Positions 7,793-18,272 are shown, numbered from the stretch's first letter. The stretch is 64,000 nt of DNA from Veillonellales bacterium (GCA_039680175.1 JBDKTO010000001.1:1-64000), one strand, 5' to 3'. Notes: a model not told the origin generated them from the sequence alone. A program made the numbers and translations.

Positions 7793-8251
7793 ATGTCAAG
7801 AGAAAAAGTTGAAACTTTGGTTGAAAAACTTGTACTTGAGATAATTCAGGATACTGAATTGGAATTAGTCGATGTGGAATACATAAAAGAACACGATTGG
7901 TATTTACGCGTTTTTTTAGATAAAACCGATGGGATTGAAGTCGAAGACTGTCAGATGGTGAGCGAAAAGCTAGAGGCAAAGCTAGATGAAATCGATCCGA
8001 TTCCGGAAAGCTACTATTTGGAAGTTTCTTCACCAGGGCTTGACCGCGTCCTAAAAAAAGAGAAAGATTTTGTTCGGCATGTCGGAGATAAAGTGGAAAT
8101 TAGTACTTTTGCGCCGATTGACGGGAAGAAAACCATTGTCGGTACACTCAAAGGATTGAGTGACGGTGAGATTCACCTTGATATTGACGGAATCAAGCTG
8201 GATATACCGAAAGCAAAGACAGCACAAGTTAGGCTATACATAGATTTTTAA
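7793..8251 (+). CDS. rimP: Ribosome maturation factor RimP
   Basis: 152 residues with both RimP domains: N-terminal VEKLVLEIIQDTELELVDVEYIKEHDWYLRVFLDK..GIEVEDCQMVSEKLEAKLDE, the family signature YYLEVSSPGLDRVLK, then a C-terminal SH3-like half (FVRHVGDKVEISTF...GTLKGLSDGEI.LDIDG). RimP is needed for 30S subunit maturation. AGGAGG lies 7 bp before ATG. First gene of the rimP-nusA-rnpM-ylxQ-infB-rbfA-nrnA-truB-ribF operon, preceded by a promoter and leader hairpin. Confidence 0.96.
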   Translation: MSREKVETLVEKLVLEIIQDTELELVDVEYIKEHDWYLRVFLDKTDGIEVEDCQMVSEKLEAKLDEIDPIPESYYLEVSSPGLDRVLKKEKDFVRHVGDKVEISTFAPIDGKKTIVGTLKGLSDGEIHLDIDGIKLDIPKAKTAQVRLYIDF

Positions 8252-8282
8252 AATAGGGAAAATTGAATAGGGGGAATTATGG

Positions 8283-9335
8283 GTGAACGCGGAATTTATG
8301 CAGGCCTTTGAGCAATTAGGAAAAGAAAAGGGGATTGCACCTGAAATTTTGTTTGATGCGATCGAAGCGGCGCTGATTTCAGCTTACAAGCGTAACTTTG
8401 GTTCGGCGCAAAACGTAAGGGTATCGTTGGATCGTGAGACAGGGGAGATTCATGTTTATGCGCGAAAAACTGTTGTAGAGACACTAACCGATTCGCGGCT
8501 GGAAATGGATTTGACGGAAGCACGGGCGATAGATGCCCGCTATGAGCTGGACGATATCGTCGAAGTAGAAGTCACTCCGAAAAATTTCGGACGCATCGCT
8601 GCGCAAACGGCAAAACAGGTTGTTGTGCAGCGGATTCGCGAAGCAGAACGAGGTATTATTTATGAAGAATTTTCCAACAGGGAAAGCGATATCCTGACCG
8701 GTATTGTCCAGCGGATGGAACAAAAGAATGTATTTATTGATCTGGGAAAGGCAGAAGCAATTTTAGCTCCTTCCGAGCAAATTGCCGGTGAAGTTTACAA
8801 ACATGGAGATCGATTAAAAACCTATATCATTGAAGTTAAAAAGACGACGAAAGGGCCGCAGATTTTAGTCTCACGGACTCATCCGGGACTGTTGAAACGG
8901 CTATTTGAACTGGAAGTGCCGGAGATCCATGATGGGGTTGTTGAAATTAAATCAGTGGCTCGTGAGCCGGGTATGCGTTCTAAAATTGCCGTCTATTCAC
9001 GGGATGAAAATGTGGATCCGGTTGGGGCTTGTGTCGGTCATAAAGGAATGCGGGTTCAGACGATTGTCAATGAATTAAAAGGAGAAAAAATTGACATTGT
9101 GAAATGGAATACGGATCCTGCTAAATATATAGCAAATGCGTTAAGTCCGGCTAAAGTGGTTGCGGTAGAAGTAAATGAGGTTGAAAAAGTATCTAAAGTA
9201 GTAGTGCCGGATTATCAATTATCATTAGCTATTGGCAAGGAAGGTCAGAATGCCAGACTTGCTGCCAAGTTAACCGGTTGGAAGATTGACATCAAGAGCG
9301 AATCCCAAGCTCAAGCTGTGACACAGGAGGAGTAA
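8283..9335 (+). CDS. nusA: Transcription termination/antitermination protein NusA
   Basis: 350 residues, the short Firmicute form without the C-terminal acidic repeats of E. coli. Visible: N-terminal RNAP-binding domain (MNAEFMQAFEQLGKEKGI), S1 domain (ESDILTGIVQRMEQKNVFIDLGKAEAILAPSEQI), and two KH domains (VDPVGACVGHKGMRVQTIVNEL and LAIGKEGQNARLAAKLTGWKIDI). NusA binds RNA polymerase and modulates pausing and termination. Start is GTG at 8283 after AGGGGG; 31 bp after rimP. Confidence 0.96.
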   Translation: MNAEFMQAFEQLGKEKGIAPEILFDAIEAALISAYKRNFGSAQNVRVSLDRETGEIHVYARKTVVETLTDSRLEMDLTEARAIDARYELDDIVEVEVTPKNFGRIAAQTAKQVVVQRIREAERGIIYEEFSNRESDILTGIVQRMEQKNVFIDLGKAEAILAPSEQIAGEVYKHGDRLKTYIIEVKKTTKGPQILVSRTHPGLLKRLFELEVPEIHDGVVEIKSVAREPGMRSKIAVYSRDENVDPVGACVGHKGMRVQTIVNELKGEKIDIVKWNTDPAKYIANALSPAKVVAVEVNEVEKVSKVVVPDYQLSLAIGKEGQNARLAAKLTGWKIDIKSESQAQAVTQEE

Positions 9336-9340
9336 TAGCC

Positions 9341-9607
9341 ATGGCACAAAAAAAAATTCCTCAACGGATGTGTGTCGGTTGCCAGCAAATGAAGAATAAA
9401 AAAGAATTAATGCGTGTTGTTCGGACACCGGAAGGGGAAATCCTGCTGGATGTTACCGGCAAAAAGTCAGGACGTGGTGCGTATGTATGCGCCGGTGAAC
9501 AATGCCTGGCAAAAGCCTTTAAAGAAAAAAGACTGGAACGGGCGCTGAAACAGGAGATTGATCCCGGGATATATGAACAATTGCGTATTCAAATTGAAAA
9601 AATATGA
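9341..9607 (+). CDS. rnpM: YlxR/RnpM family RNA-binding protein
   Basis: 88 residues of the DUF448 family: IPQRMCVGCQQMKNKKELMRVVRTPEGEI, then the highly conserved GRGAYVC..EQCL..A.K.KRLERAL. In B. subtilis YlxR was shown to bind and modulate RNase P and was renamed RnpM. AGGAGG lies just upstream at the nusA end. The gene overlaps ylxQ by 4 bp (ATGA), indicating translational coupling. Confidence 0.92.
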   Translation: MAQKKIPQRMCVGCQQMKNKKELMRVVRTPEGEILLDVTGKKSGRGAYVCAGEQCLAKAFKEKRLERALKQEIDPGIYEQLRIQIEKI

Positions 9608-9909
9608 AGGAAAAAAAGCTAACGTCCCTTTTAGGATTGGCACAAAAGGCGGGTAAAATAGTATCTGGGGAACTGGCAGTGGAAAAGGCGGTTCGAGCCG
9701 GTAAGGCGAAGATAGTAGTCGTTGCGTCAGACTCTTCGGAAAGTACAAAAAAAAATTACCATGATATGGCAGCCTATTATAAGATACCAATTTATGAGGG
9801 ACTATCAAAACAGCAAATGGGCTTGTGTATTGGCAAGGCCAACCGTGCGGTAGTGGCAATTATTGATGAGGGATTTAGCCGGATTGTAGCAGACGCTTTG
9901 CTGCAATAA
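9604..9909 (+). CDS. ylxQ: YlxQ, L7Ae/L30e/S12e-family RNA-binding protein
   Basis: 101 residues. The KEKKLTSLLGLAQKAGKIVSGELAVEKAVRAGKAKIVVVASDSSESTKK segment is the L7Ae/YbxF-type fold with its conserved GLAxKAGK and A.DAS-like motif. Members bind kink-turn RNA; the cellular target of YlxQ is not settled. Starts at the ATGA overlap with the RnpM stop and ends 36 bp before the infB start. Confidence 0.9.
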   Translation: MKEKKLTSLLGLAQKAGKIVSGELAVEKAVRAGKAKIVVVASDSSESTKKNYHDMAAYYKIPIYEGLSKQQMGLCIGKANRAVVAIIDEGFSRIVADALLQ

Positions 9910-9945
9910 TTGAAACGGGAGAGAAAGAAAATCGGGGGTGGATCA

Positions 9946-12423
9946 ATGTCCAAATATAGAATATACGAACTCGCTAAGGAGTTTAATACAACAAGTAAAG
10001 TAATTATAGATATTTTGGCTCGTAATAACATGGTAGCAAAAAATCATATGAGCAGCGTCGATGATGAAGCGAAGGCGATTGTAAATCGGACTTTTGCCAG
10101 AAAGACGGATGTTCCGGAACAAACTGCTGGAGGCAATAAACCGGTTACCGCTCAGAATCAGCAAGCGAGTGCTAAGCTGTCACGCGAAAATAAAGCTTCC
10201 ACATCGCCGCAGCAAAGACCTACTAATAGTCAGCGACAACAACAGTACTCCCAGCCGCAAAGGAACCATTCAAATCAACCGAAACAACAGTCGCAGTCAT
10301 ATCAGCAAACAAGAACGGCGAATAATCAGGCACAGCGTCCATCACAAACTCAAAGAAATTATGGACAAGGAACACAACAGCCACGGCCTTCACAAAACCA
10401 GCAGCATTCAAATCAACCGCGCCCTGCAAACGCAGGCTTTAGAAATCAGCAGCGCCCGGATCATAAACCGGCTTCCACCGGACAGTCTCAGCAAAATCAA
10501 CGGACTCAGGTGAATACCAATACCAATGGAAATGGTAATAAAAGGCAGCAAAATTTTCATAATCAAAACCGTCCCCAGGGACGTTATTCACAAAACCGCC
10601 AACAGTCACAGTATTCATCCCGCCATCATTCTCGTCCGGCAGCGGCAGCTGCCGTAAAAACAGAGCATCCAACTCCCAAACTAATTAAACTGGGCGGCCC
10701 GCTAACTGTAAAAGAACTGGCGGGCAAAATAGGCCGGGAAGTGGGAGAAGTCATAAAGAAGCTCATGATGCTGGGAATTATGGCAAGCATCAACCAGGAA
10801 GTAGATCTGGATACGGCCACCATTTTGGCGGGAGAATTTGGGACTAAGGTAGAAGAACTGCCACCGGAGGAAGACCCGACAGAAATCCCTGAAATTGAAG
10901 ATGATCCTGCGACATTAGTGTTAAGACCGCCGGTTGTTACGGTTATGGGCCATGTTGACCACGGTAAAACATCGTTGTTGGATGTAATTCGCCGGGCCCA
11001 TGTTACTGCTCACGAGGCTGGCGGTATAACACAACATATCGGAGCCTATCAGGTTGTATCACAAGGCAAGAAAATTGTTTTTCTGGATACTCCCGGGCAT
11101 GAAGCATTCACTGCTATGAGGGCGAGGGGAGCACAGGTAACCGATATAGCAGTATTGGTTGTGGCTGCGGATGACGGTGTTATGCCGCAAACGATAGAAG
11201 CCATTAATCATGCGAAATCGGCGAAAGTCCCAATTATCGTTGCCATCAACAAAATGGATAGGCCTGGAGCTAATCCGGATCGTGTGAAACAACAGCTGGG
11301 TGAACATGGCCTGATTCCGGAAGACTGGGGCGGCGATACGATCATGGTTCCGGTTTCCGCCCATCAAAAAACAGGGATTACCGAGCTGTTGGACATGATT
11401 CTTCTGGTTGCAGAGATGCAGGAGATCAAGGCGAATCCCAATCGTGCGGCTTTCGGGACGATTATTGAGGCTCAGCTCGACAAAGGCCGTGGCCCGGTAG
11501 CCACAGTTCTGGTACAAAAGGGAACATTGCGGATAGGCGATTCCATTATTGCCGGTACCACCTATGGCAAAGTCCGGGCGATGATCAATGATCGGGGTGA
11601 AAAAGTTAAGAAGGCGGAGCCTTCTACACCAGTTGAAGTGCTGGGACTGGCCGATGTTCCGGAGGCCGGTGATGTTTTGGCGGCCGTTGAAGAAAAAGTT
11701 GCCCGTTCCGTAGCGGAAAAGCGTATAGCCAAAAAACGTACGGATGAATTAATGCAATCCCAAAAGGTTTCGCTGGATGATTTATTCAAGCAGATTCAGG
11801 AAGGTAACATAAAGGACCTGAATATTGTAGTTAAGGCTGATGTTCAGGGATCTATAGAAGCATTGAATCAGTCTCTTTTGGCCTTAAATACGAATAAGGA
11901 AGTACGTGTCAGCATTGTTCATGCCGGGGTTGGAGCCATTAATGAGTCGGATGTTTTGTTAGCATCGGCAGCCAACGCGCTGATTATTGGATTTAATGTT
12001 CGTCCTGACGCTAATGCCAGGAAGGCGGCGGAAACTGAAAAAATCGATATTCGGACCTACCGAGTTATCTATGAGGCGATTAATGACGTCGAGGCAGCCA
12101 TGACAGGTATGCTTGCTCCTCAATATAAAGAGGTTATCCAGGGACGGGTGGAAATTCGAAAAGTATTTACAATATCCAAGGTAGTAATAGCCGGTGCTTA
12201 TGTATTAGAAGGTAAAATCACCAGCACATCAAAAATTCGAATTATTCGTGACGGTATTGTGGTTCATGAAGGAGAACTTGAATCGCTGAGGCGGTTTAAA
12301 GATGATGTTAAGGAAGTGGCTGCCGGGTATGAATGCGGTATTTCAGTAGAGAAGTATCGTGATTTAAAAGAAGGCGACATTATTGAGGTTTGTGCCATGG
12401 AAGAGGTTAAGCCAAATAGTTAA
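9946..12423 (+). CDS. infB: Translation initiation factor IF-2
   Basis: 825 residues. A first IF2N module ([13 protein letters not shown]) is followed by an unusual Gln/Asn-rich linker (about residues 62-232), then a second IF2N module ([25 protein letters not shown]). The GTPase domain shows GHVDHGKT (about 335-342), [12 protein letters not shown] and the beta-barrel and C-terminal domains that bind fMet-tRNA. IF-2 places the initiator tRNA on the 30S subunit. The start at 9946 ([10 protein letters not shown]) follows GGGGGTGG; an in-frame ATG-less extension at 9910 uses TTG. The linker makes long false reading frames in other phases. Confidence 0.97.
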   Translation: MSKYRIYELAKEFNTTSKVIIDILARNNMVAKNHMSSVDDEAKAIVNRTFARKTDVPEQTAGGNKPVTAQNQQASAKLSRENKASTSPQQRPTNSQRQQQYSQPQRNHSNQPKQQSQSYQQTRTANNQAQRPSQTQRNYGQGTQQPRPSQNQQHSNQPRPANAGFRNQQRPDHKPASTGQSQQNQRTQVNTNTNGNGNKRQQNFHNQNRPQGRYSQNRQQSQYSSRHHSRPAAAAAVKTEHPTPKLIKLGGPLTVKELAGKIGREVGEVIKKLMMLGIMASINQEVDLDTATILAGEFGTKVEELPPEEDPTEIPEIEDDPATLVLRPPVVTVMGHVDHGKTSLLDVIRRAHVTAHEAGGITQHIGAYQVVSQGKKIVFLDTPGHEAFTAMRARGAQVTDIAVLVVAADDGVMPQTIEAINHAKSAKVPIIVAINKMDRPGANPDRVKQQLGEHGLIPEDWGGDTIMVPVSAHQKTGITELLDMILLVAEMQEIKANPNRAAFGTIIEAQLDKGRGPVATVLVQKGTLRIGDSIIAGTTYGKVRAMINDRGEKVKKAEPSTPVEVLGLADVPEAGDVLAAVEEKVARSVAEKRIAKKRTDELMQSQKVSLDDLFKQIQEGNIKDLNIVVKADVQGSIEALNQSLLALNTNKEVRVSIVHAGVGAINESDVLLASAANALIIGFNVRPDANARKAAETEKIDIRTYRVIYEAINDVEAAMTGMLAPQYKEVIQGRVEIRKVFTISKVVIAGAYVLEGKITSTSKIRIIRDGIVVHEGELESLRRFKDDVKEVAAGYECGISVEKYRDLKEGDIIEVCAMEEVKPNS

Positions 12424-12446
12424 TTTGTCGGAACGGAGGAGAATGT

Positions 12447-12800
12447 ATGGGACAACTCCGGGTTGAAAAAGTGCAGGAATTGATAAAGCAGGAGCTCAGT
12501 AAAATTATTTTGACTGAGTTGAAAGATCCCCGGATTGGGTTTGTTACAGTTACGAATGTGAATGTTACCGGCGATTTGCGAAGCGCCAAGGTATATTTAA
12601 GCTTAATGGGCAGTGATGACCAAAAAACTGCTACTTGGACGGGGCTGCAGAATGCGCTTGGTTATCTGCGCTCGGAAATTGGGAAGCGGATTCGTTTGCG
12701 GTTTACGCCGGAGCTTTCGCTGCATTTGGATGATTCTTTAAATTATAGTGCACGGATTCAGGAATTGCTGCTAAAAATTAAACATGAAGAGGATAATTAA
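12447..12800 (+). CDS. rbfA: Ribosome-binding factor A
   Basis: 117 residues: LRVEKVQELIKQELSKIILTELKDPRIGFVTVTNVNVTGDLRSAKVYLSLMG, the RbfA KH-like fold, ending LRFTPELSLHLDDSLNYSARIQELL. RbfA helps mature the 5' end of 16S rRNA and is a cold-shock factor. GGAGGAG precedes the ATG; it is the seventh gene-order partner of the conserved infB operon. Confidence 0.95.
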   Translation: MGQLRVEKVQELIKQELSKIILTELKDPRIGFVTVTNVNVTGDLRSAKVYLSLMGSDDQKTATWTGLQNALGYLRSEIGKRIRLRFTPELSLHLDDSLNYSARIQELLLKIKHEEDN

Positions 12801-12805
12801 ATCAT

Positions 12806-13759
12806 ATGGAATGTTCGTTACAATCTGCCGCCAATCTCATATTGCAAGCTGAGACCATTGTGATTACCGCTCACGTTCATCCGGACGGAGACAGTCTTGG
12901 TTCTATGCTGGCGCTTTATCAGTATCTTGAGGCTAAAGGGAAGAATGTTCAAATGCTGTTGGATGATACGCTGCCAGTGTTATACGAGTTTCTTCCCGGC
13001 ATTCAAAAAATTCATCGTTCGACTGAGCCGCCGATCGACGCGGATTTATTGGTCATTCTTGATGCCAGCGATGAAGAACGCATCGGTAAAATCGGAAAAC
13101 TGGTTAAGGCAGCGGTTTTAAATATTGATCATCACATTTCCAACACCAAATTTGCTGATTACTGGTATATTGACAGCGCCGCCGCCGCTACGGGAGAGGT
13201 TATTCTGGCTATGTTAAAACTTATGGATGCCCAGATTTCTCCGGATATGGCGGTATGCCTTTATACGGCGATTGCCACTGACTGCGGCTTCTTTCGCTAT
13301 GCCAATACTTCAGCGCAGACACTGCGGTATGCCGCTGATCTGGTGGAATGCGGTGTAAAGCCCCATCTCATCTCGGAATATGTAGATGTCAGGCCGCTCA
13401 GCAGCTTACTGATTCTGCAGAAAGCCCTGGGGACTCTGGAACTTTACTGCAACGGTAAAATTGCTGCTATTACAATTTCTCAATCTTTACTGGATGACGA
13501 CGACAGTACGGAAGGATTGGTGAATTATCCGCGCAACATTGTTGGCGTAGAAATTGCTATCTTATTTAAATTTGTTGAGGCGGGTGTATGCAGAATCAGC
13601 TTCCGTTCGAAAAATGCCGATGTGAGTCGGCTGGCACTGGAATTTGGCGGCGGGGGACATATCCGGGCAGCTGGCTGTACCGTGAAGGGAACAGTGGAAG
13701 AAACGAAACGGAAAGTAATTGCTGCGGCCAAACGGCAGCTTCAGGAGCTGCCGGCATGA
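12806..13759 (+). CDS. nrnA: NrnA-type DHH/DHHA1 phosphoesterase
   Basis: 317 residues with DHH motifs in order: HVHPDGDSLGS (about residues 24-34), LDASDEERIG, NIDHHISNT, a DUF-like TATG segment (AAATGEVI, TAIATDCGFFRYAN) and the DHHA1 glycine-rich GGGGHIRAAGC at the C-terminus. The family cleaves short oligoribonucleotides (nanoRNA) and pAp. Situated between rbfA and truB, as in B. subtilis ytqI-like arrangements of Clostridia. Six base pairs after rbfA and overlapping truB by 4 bp. Confidence 0.92.
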   Translation: MECSLQSAANLILQAETIVITAHVHPDGDSLGSMLALYQYLEAKGKNVQMLLDDTLPVLYEFLPGIQKIHRSTEPPIDADLLVILDASDEERIGKIGKLVKAAVLNIDHHISNTKFADYWYIDSAAAATGEVILAMLKLMDAQISPDMAVCLYTAIATDCGFFRYANTSAQTLRYAADLVECGVKPHLISEYVDVRPLSSLLILQKALGTLELYCNGKIAAITISQSLLDDDDSTEGLVNYPRNIVGVEIAILFKFVEAGVCRISFRSKNADVSRLALEFGGGGHIRAAGCTVKGTVEETKRKVIAAAKRQLQELPA

Positions 13760-14631
13760 CGGGAGGGCTGCTCAACGTATTAAAGCCGCCGGGGATGACT
13801 TCCCATGATGTCGTATCGTTTATTCGGAAAACTTACGGGATGAAGCGGGTTGGTCATGGAGGAACTCTTGATCCTGGCGCCGCCGGAGTTTTGCCGGTGG
13901 CGCTGGGGCAAGCTACCCGCTTGATTGAGTATATCACCGCCGCCGATAAAAGTTATCGTGTGGAATTAACTTTCGGCTATGAAACGGATACCGGTGACGA
14001 CACCGGCAAAGTGATTCATACTGCCGACTATGATATGCCGGCGCCAGAACAGCTGCAGGACGTCCTGCAGTCTTTTACCGGCATTAACCGGCAAATTCCT
14101 CCCATGCATTCTGCTATCAAAGTAAATGGAAAGAAGCTGTACGAATTGGCTAGGATCGGTATTAGCATTGATCGTCCGGCAAGAGAGATTGAAATTAGCC
14201 GGATTACTTTACTAAAGGTATTTCCAACCGGGATTCTATTTGACGTCACATGCTCTAAGGGAACCTATATTCGCAGTTTATGCCGGGATCTGGGAACGAA
14301 GCTGGGCTGTCCGGCAGTGATGTCTTTTCTGGTTCGTACAAGAGTTGGAAAGTTTTTATTGTCCGATGCGCTGACGGTAGAAGAACTGGCGCTAAAACCG
14401 GAATTGCTTTTGGCAGATCCATTCCTTTGTTTACCGAAAGTCAGCCTTTCTCATGATAAGGCGCAGGCTTTTACTTATGGTAAGAGCATTTTTTGTGAAG
14501 AATTGTGTGAAACTTTATATGGGGTTTATGATGAGCAAAAATCTTTTTTGGGGATTGGGAAAAAATCAGCTTGTGCTTCAGTGCTTATCCCTGTGAAAGT
14601 TTTGTCGTGTCAAGGTAAAACGCTGCTATAG
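13756..14631 (+). CDS. truB: tRNA pseudouridine-55 synthase TruB
   Basis: 291 residues. LLNVLKPPGMTSHDVV and the catalytic GHGGTLDPGAAGVLPVALGQATRLIEY motif (Asp in TLDP) are intact, followed by KSYRVELTFGYETDTGDDTGKV and the TCSKGTYIRSLCRDLG motif. It makes pseudouridine in the T-loop of tRNAs. The start at 13756 overlaps the nrnA stop (ATGA), so coupling is likely. A much longer in-frame extension reads through nrnA and is rejected. Confidence 0.96.
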   Translation: MTGGLLNVLKPPGMTSHDVVSFIRKTYGMKRVGHGGTLDPGAAGVLPVALGQATRLIEYITAADKSYRVELTFGYETDTGDDTGKVIHTADYDMPAPEQLQDVLQSFTGINRQIPPMHSAIKVNGKKLYELARIGISIDRPAREIEISRITLLKVFPTGILFDVTCSKGTYIRSLCRDLGTKLGCPAVMSFLVRTRVGKFLLSDALTVEELALKPELLLADPFLCLPKVSLSHDKAQAFTYGKSIFCEELCETLYGVYDEQKSFLGIGKKSACASVLIPVKVLSCQGKTLL

Positions 14632-14670
14632 CAGCATTTTGGATTGATGTTGATATGTGAGGAGAATTGT

Positions 14671-15609
14671 ATGGAAGTATTGACCCAAATGACCAATATA
14701 AGCCGGCAATATCAGAGAATTGCCGTCGCTTTAGGAACTTTTGACGGAGTTCATATCGGTCACCAACGAATCATTAATCGTGCAATTGAGTATGCCAAGG
14801 AAAAAAATGGAACTAGTGTTGTATTTACCTTCAGCAACCATCCATTATCCGTTGTGGCGCCAGAGCGGTGCCCCTTGCAAATTATCACCTCGGAGTACAA
14901 GGAGAAAATACTCGGCCGCATGGGGGTTGATGTATTGCTGTCTATTCCTTTTACTCCCCAGTTTCTAAAACTTTCACCGGAAGCGTTTCTGCAACTTTTA
15001 CAGGACAATCTTCAGCCTGATTATATTGTAGTCGGGCCTAATTATTCTTTCGGCTATAAAAGTGCCGGGACGCCCGAGCTGTTGAAAACGGCGGGCAAGG
15101 CCGGTCATTTTCAAGTGGAAATACATCCGCCGGTTTACGCCAAAAAAAATTTGGTAAGCAGCACTTTGATCAGGCAGCTGGCGGCGGATGGTGATGTTTT
15201 TCAGGCAGCCGGATTACTGGGCCGTCCCTTACGTATTCAGGGCAATGTGGTGTCTGGCAATCAAAGGGGTGGAGGATTACTGGGGTATCCGACCGCAAAT
15301 CTTGCTATTGCTCCCGGAATGGTTGTACCGGCCGATGGGGTGTATGCCGTAGCCGTTTTTTATGATCAGCATTCTTTTAATGGCGTTGCCAACATCGGAA
15401 GCAATCCTACCTTTGCGGGAACGGAGCGTAGAATAGAAGTGCATTTGCTGAATTTTGCCGGGAATTTGTATGGTAGCACTATTTCGCTGGATTTTTTCGC
15501 GCGGCTTCGCGGTGAAAAAACTTTTTCCAGTGCCGCTGCCCTGAAGCAACAGATTCATAATGATGTAGCAGCTGCCCGGCAGATATTGGGGAAAAGCAAG
15601 TATTCGTAG
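14671..15609 (+). CDS. ribF: Bifunctional riboflavin kinase/FAD synthetase
   Basis: 312 residues. N-terminal FAD synthetase: VALGTFDGVHIGHQRII nucleotidyltransferase motif, later VVGPNYSFGYKSAGT and VSSTLIRQL. C-terminal flavokinase: GNVVSGNQRGGGLLGYPTANL, GVYAVAV and NIGSNPTF. It converts riboflavin to FMN and FAD. ATG at 14671 follows GAGGAG. Last gene of the rimP-truB run; rpsO follows after 160 bp with its own leader. Confidence 0.95.
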   Translation: MEVLTQMTNISRQYQRIAVALGTFDGVHIGHQRIINRAIEYAKEKNGTSVVFTFSNHPLSVVAPERCPLQIITSEYKEKILGRMGVDVLLSIPFTPQFLKLSPEAFLQLLQDNLQPDYIVVGPNYSFGYKSAGTPELLKTAGKAGHFQVEIHPPVYAKKNLVSSTLIRQLAADGDVFQAAGLLGRPLRIQGNVVSGNQRGGGLLGYPTANLAIAPGMVVPADGVYAVAVFYDQHSFNGVANIGSNPTFAGTERRIEVHLLNFAGNLYGSTISLDFFARLRGEKTFSSAAALKQQIHNDVAAARQILGKSKYS

Positions 15610-15692
15610 TAATGACAGCTCCTCTTATATTTACAATGAGAAGCATATGTGATAAACTAATATAGTTATTTGAATGTTTTCCACAAACGTGA

Positions 15693-15745
15693 ACCATGGC
15701 GAGGATAATCGAGTCTCCGGCGATTCTCTTGGCTATTGGGGATAT
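15693..15745 (+). promoter_or_regulatory. Structured rpsO leader, candidate S15 autoregulatory element
   Basis: Between ribF and rpsO a long imperfect hairpin can form: CCATGGCGAG...AATCG pairing with CGATT...CTCTTGG...TGG around the loop AGTCTCCGG, ending about 12 nt before the AAAGGAGG ribosome site. S15 represses its own mRNA through such structures in several bacterial lineages, using different folds. The element here is inferred from pairing only. Confidence 0.45.
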
Positions 15746-15768
15746 TGAGAAAAAAGGAGGTGACCATA

Positions 15769-16035
15769 ATGCTGACAGCAGAACAAAAGCAAGATTTAAT
15801 TGGGAAATATCGTTTACATGAAGCCGATACCGGATCTCCCGAAGTTCAAATTGCTATTTTAACGGAACGGATTAATTATTTAACCGAACATTTGAAAGAG
15901 CATAAAAAGGATCATCATTCCCGTCGGGGATTGTTAAAAATGGTAGGTCAGCGCAGAGGATTACTTAATTATTTGCGTGATAATGATATTGAGCGATATC
16001 GTGTCATTCTTCAAAAACTGAATCTTAGAAAGTGA
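15769..16035 (+). CDS. rpsO: 30S ribosomal protein S15
   Basis: 88 residues, standard length. Shows [56 protein letters not shown], the S15 signature. It binds the 16S rRNA central domain early in 30S assembly. ATG at 15769 follows AAAGGAGGTGACC. A strong terminator follows and pnp begins 135 bp later, the common rpsO-pnp order. Confidence 0.97.
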   Translation: MLTAEQKQDLIGKYRLHEADTGSPEVQIAILTERINYLTEHLKEHKKDHHSRRGLLKMVGQRRGLLNYLRDNDIERYRVILQKLNLRK

Positions 16036-16070
16036 GAAAAGCGGATTGCAATCCGCTTTTCTTTATTTTT
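16036..16070 (+). terminator. rpsO terminator
   Basis: Perfect GAAAAGCGGATT/AATCCGCTTTTC stem with a 2-base loop, followed by TTTATTTTT. Confidence 0.9.
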
Positions 16071-16169
16071 TAGGGTTAAGACAGAATAAAAAAGGGAATA
16101 ATAAAAAAAATGTCGAAGAACTAAACTTTGGAAAAAAGAAAAGGGGCAATAAGAGGAGGAAAACTAAAT

Positions 16170-18263
16170 ATGCATAGTTTCGAAATGCAGCTAGGCGGTC
16201 GTAAGCTGGTCATTGAAGCAGGGAAAATGGCTAAGCAGGCAAATGGGGCGGTTCTTGTCCGCTATGGTGATACGGCAGTATTAGTTACTGCGACTGCTTC
16301 CGCCGAACCAAGGGAAGGAATTGATTTCTTTCCTTTAACAGTTGACTACGAAGAAAAACTTTATTCTGTAGGAAAAATTCCGGGAGGCTTTATCAAACGG
16401 GAAGGGCGTCCCAGCGAAGCCGCAATTCTCTCGGGACGTTTGATTGATAGACCGATTCGGCCGTTATTTGCCGAAGGATTTCGGAATGATGTTCAAGTGG
16501 TGGCTACTGTATTATCGGTAGATCAGAATAATCCTCCGGATATACCGGCCATGATCGGCGCTTCCTGCGCGCTGTCTATTTCCGATATTCCTTTTAACGG
16601 GCCGATTGCCGGCGTTCGCGTTGGCCGGATTAACAATGAATTTATTATAAATCCTACAGTTAAGCAGCAGGCGCAGAGTGAGCTGAATCTTGTCGTTGCC
16701 GGCACCAAAGATGCTGTGTTGATGGTAGAAGCAGGCGCCAAGCAATTACCGGAGGATATTATTTTAGCGGCCATTGCCTTTGGCCATCAAGTTGTTCAGG
16801 AAATTGTCGAGCTTCAGGAGAATATTGTGGAGCAAATTGGCAAGCCAAAACGTGAGATTAAACTGTATGAGGCACCGGAGGAAATCACGCAGGCGGTTCA
16901 GGACTATGTGACGGATAAATTAACGGTTGCCGTAAAGAATCCGGATAAGCTTTCCCGGGAAGAAAATATTAAGCAAGTGAAAGCAGAAACAGCGGAATAT
17001 TTTGCAGCAATTTATCCCGATAATGATAAAGAAGTAAAGTATGTAATGCAGAAGGTTCTCAAAAAAGTTGTCCGCAGGATGATTTCTGTTGATAAAATCA
17101 GGCCGGACGGACGCAGCCTGGAGGAAGTTCGTCCAATCACCTGCGAAGTAGGGTTATTGGCAAGAACACATGGTTCCGCTCTGTTCACCCGGGGACAGAC
17201 CCAGGCTTTGACTATTACGACACTTGGCCCGATCGCTGATGAACAAATTCTTGACGGCCTCGGAGTGGAAGAATCAAAACGCTATATCCACCATTATAAT
17301 TTTCCGGCTTACAGTGTTGGTGAAACAAAACCTGCCCGCAGTCCTGGAAGAAGGGAAATTGGTCATGGCGCTTTAGCGGAGCGGGCCTTATTACCGGTAA
17401 TTCCTTCCGAAGCGGAGTTTCCTTATACGATTCGTCTTGTTTCGGAAATTCTGGAATCAAACGGATCCAGTTCTATGGCCAGCGTATGCGGCAGCACTCT
17501 GTCCTTGATGGATGCCGGAGTACCGATTAAATTACCTGTTTCGGGCGTTGCAATGGGCCTGGTCAAAGAAGGCGACCATTATACAATTTTAACGGATATT
17601 CAGGGAATGGAAGATGCACTGGGCGATATGGACTTTAAGGTAGCCGGGACAGTAAACGGTGTTACCGCTATTCAAATGGATATTAAAATTGCCGGAATTA
17701 CTCAGGAAATTTTAACTGCCGCTTTGGCACAGGCCAGGCGTGGCAGGATGCATATTATGGGCAAGATACTTGATGCAATTAAAGAGCCGCGGGCCGAATT
17801 ATCCCCGTTTGCACCGCGGATTATTACCATGCAAATTGATCCGGATAAAATTCGCGATGTAATTGGACCGGGCGGTAAAACGATTAAAAAGATAATTGAT
17901 GAAACAGGCGTTACGATTGACATTGAAGATGATGGTAAAGTTTTTATTGCAGCAGTGGATGTGGAAGCCGGGCAAAAAGCCATCCGGATTATTGAAACCT
18001 TGGTTCGGGATGTGGAAGTCGGTGGAATATATGTGGGTAAGGTAACCCGCCTGATGAATTTTGGGGCATTTGTGGAAATTTTACCGGGAAAAGAAGGATT
18101 AGTTCATATTTCTCAGCTGGCTTTGGAAAGAGTAGCGAAGGTGGAAGACGTCGTTAAAGTGGGCGATGAAATTACAGTCAAGGTTACTGAAATTGATCGC
18201 CAGGGCCGGGTCAACCTGTCCCATAAAGAAGTCCTTAAGGCAGAACAAAATAAAAAAGAATAA
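16170..18263 (+). CDS. pnp: Polynucleotide phosphorylase
   Basis: 697 residues: two RNase PH domains (first [40 protein letters not shown]; second [33 protein letters not shown] with catalytic [10 protein letters not shown]), the helical linker, a KH domain ([20 protein letters not shown]) and an S1 domain ([28 protein letters not shown]). It degrades RNA 3'-5' by phosphorolysis. ATG 16170 has AGAGGAGG upstream; an in-frame extension to 16128 is unsupported. Confidence 0.97.
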   Translation: MHSFEMQLGGRKLVIEAGKMAKQANGAVLVRYGDTAVLVTATASAEPREGIDFFPLTVDYEEKLYSVGKIPGGFIKREGRPSEAAILSGRLIDRPIRPLFAEGFRNDVQVVATVLSVDQNNPPDIPAMIGASCALSISDIPFNGPIAGVRVGRINNEFIINPTVKQQAQSELNLVVAGTKDAVLMVEAGAKQLPEDIILAAIAFGHQVVQEIVELQENIVEQIGKPKREIKLYEAPEEITQAVQDYVTDKLTVAVKNPDKLSREENIKQVKAETAEYFAAIYPDNDKEVKYVMQKVLKKVVRRMISVDKIRPDGRSLEEVRPITCEVGLLARTHGSALFTRGQTQALTITTLGPIADEQILDGLGVEESKRYIHHYNFPAYSVGETKPARSPGRREIGHGALAERALLPVIPSEAEFPYTIRLVSEILESNGSSSMASVCGSTLSLMDAGVPIKLPVSGVAMGLVKEGDHYTILTDIQGMEDALGDMDFKVAGTVNGVTAIQMDIKIAGITQEILTAALAQARRGRMHIMGKILDAIKEPRAELSPFAPRIITMQIDPDKIRDVIGPGGKTIKKIIDETGVTIDIEDDGKVFIAAVDVEAGQKAIRIIETLVRDVEVGGIYVGKVTRLMNFGAFVEILPGKEGLVHISQLALERVAKVEDVVKVGDEITVKVTEIDRQGRVNLSHKEVLKAEQNKKE

Positions 18264-18272
18264 TGTTCTGAA

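Noticed and set aside
10094-10513. Long open frame in another phase inside infB
   Set aside because: It arises from the low-complexity CAA/AAC/TCA-rich linker of IF-2, which avoids stops in all phases, and has no ribosome site.
13588-14631. Long version of truB that begins inside nrnA
   Set aside because: The first 56 residues have no TruB homology and the ATGA-coupled ATG at 13756 gives the normal length.
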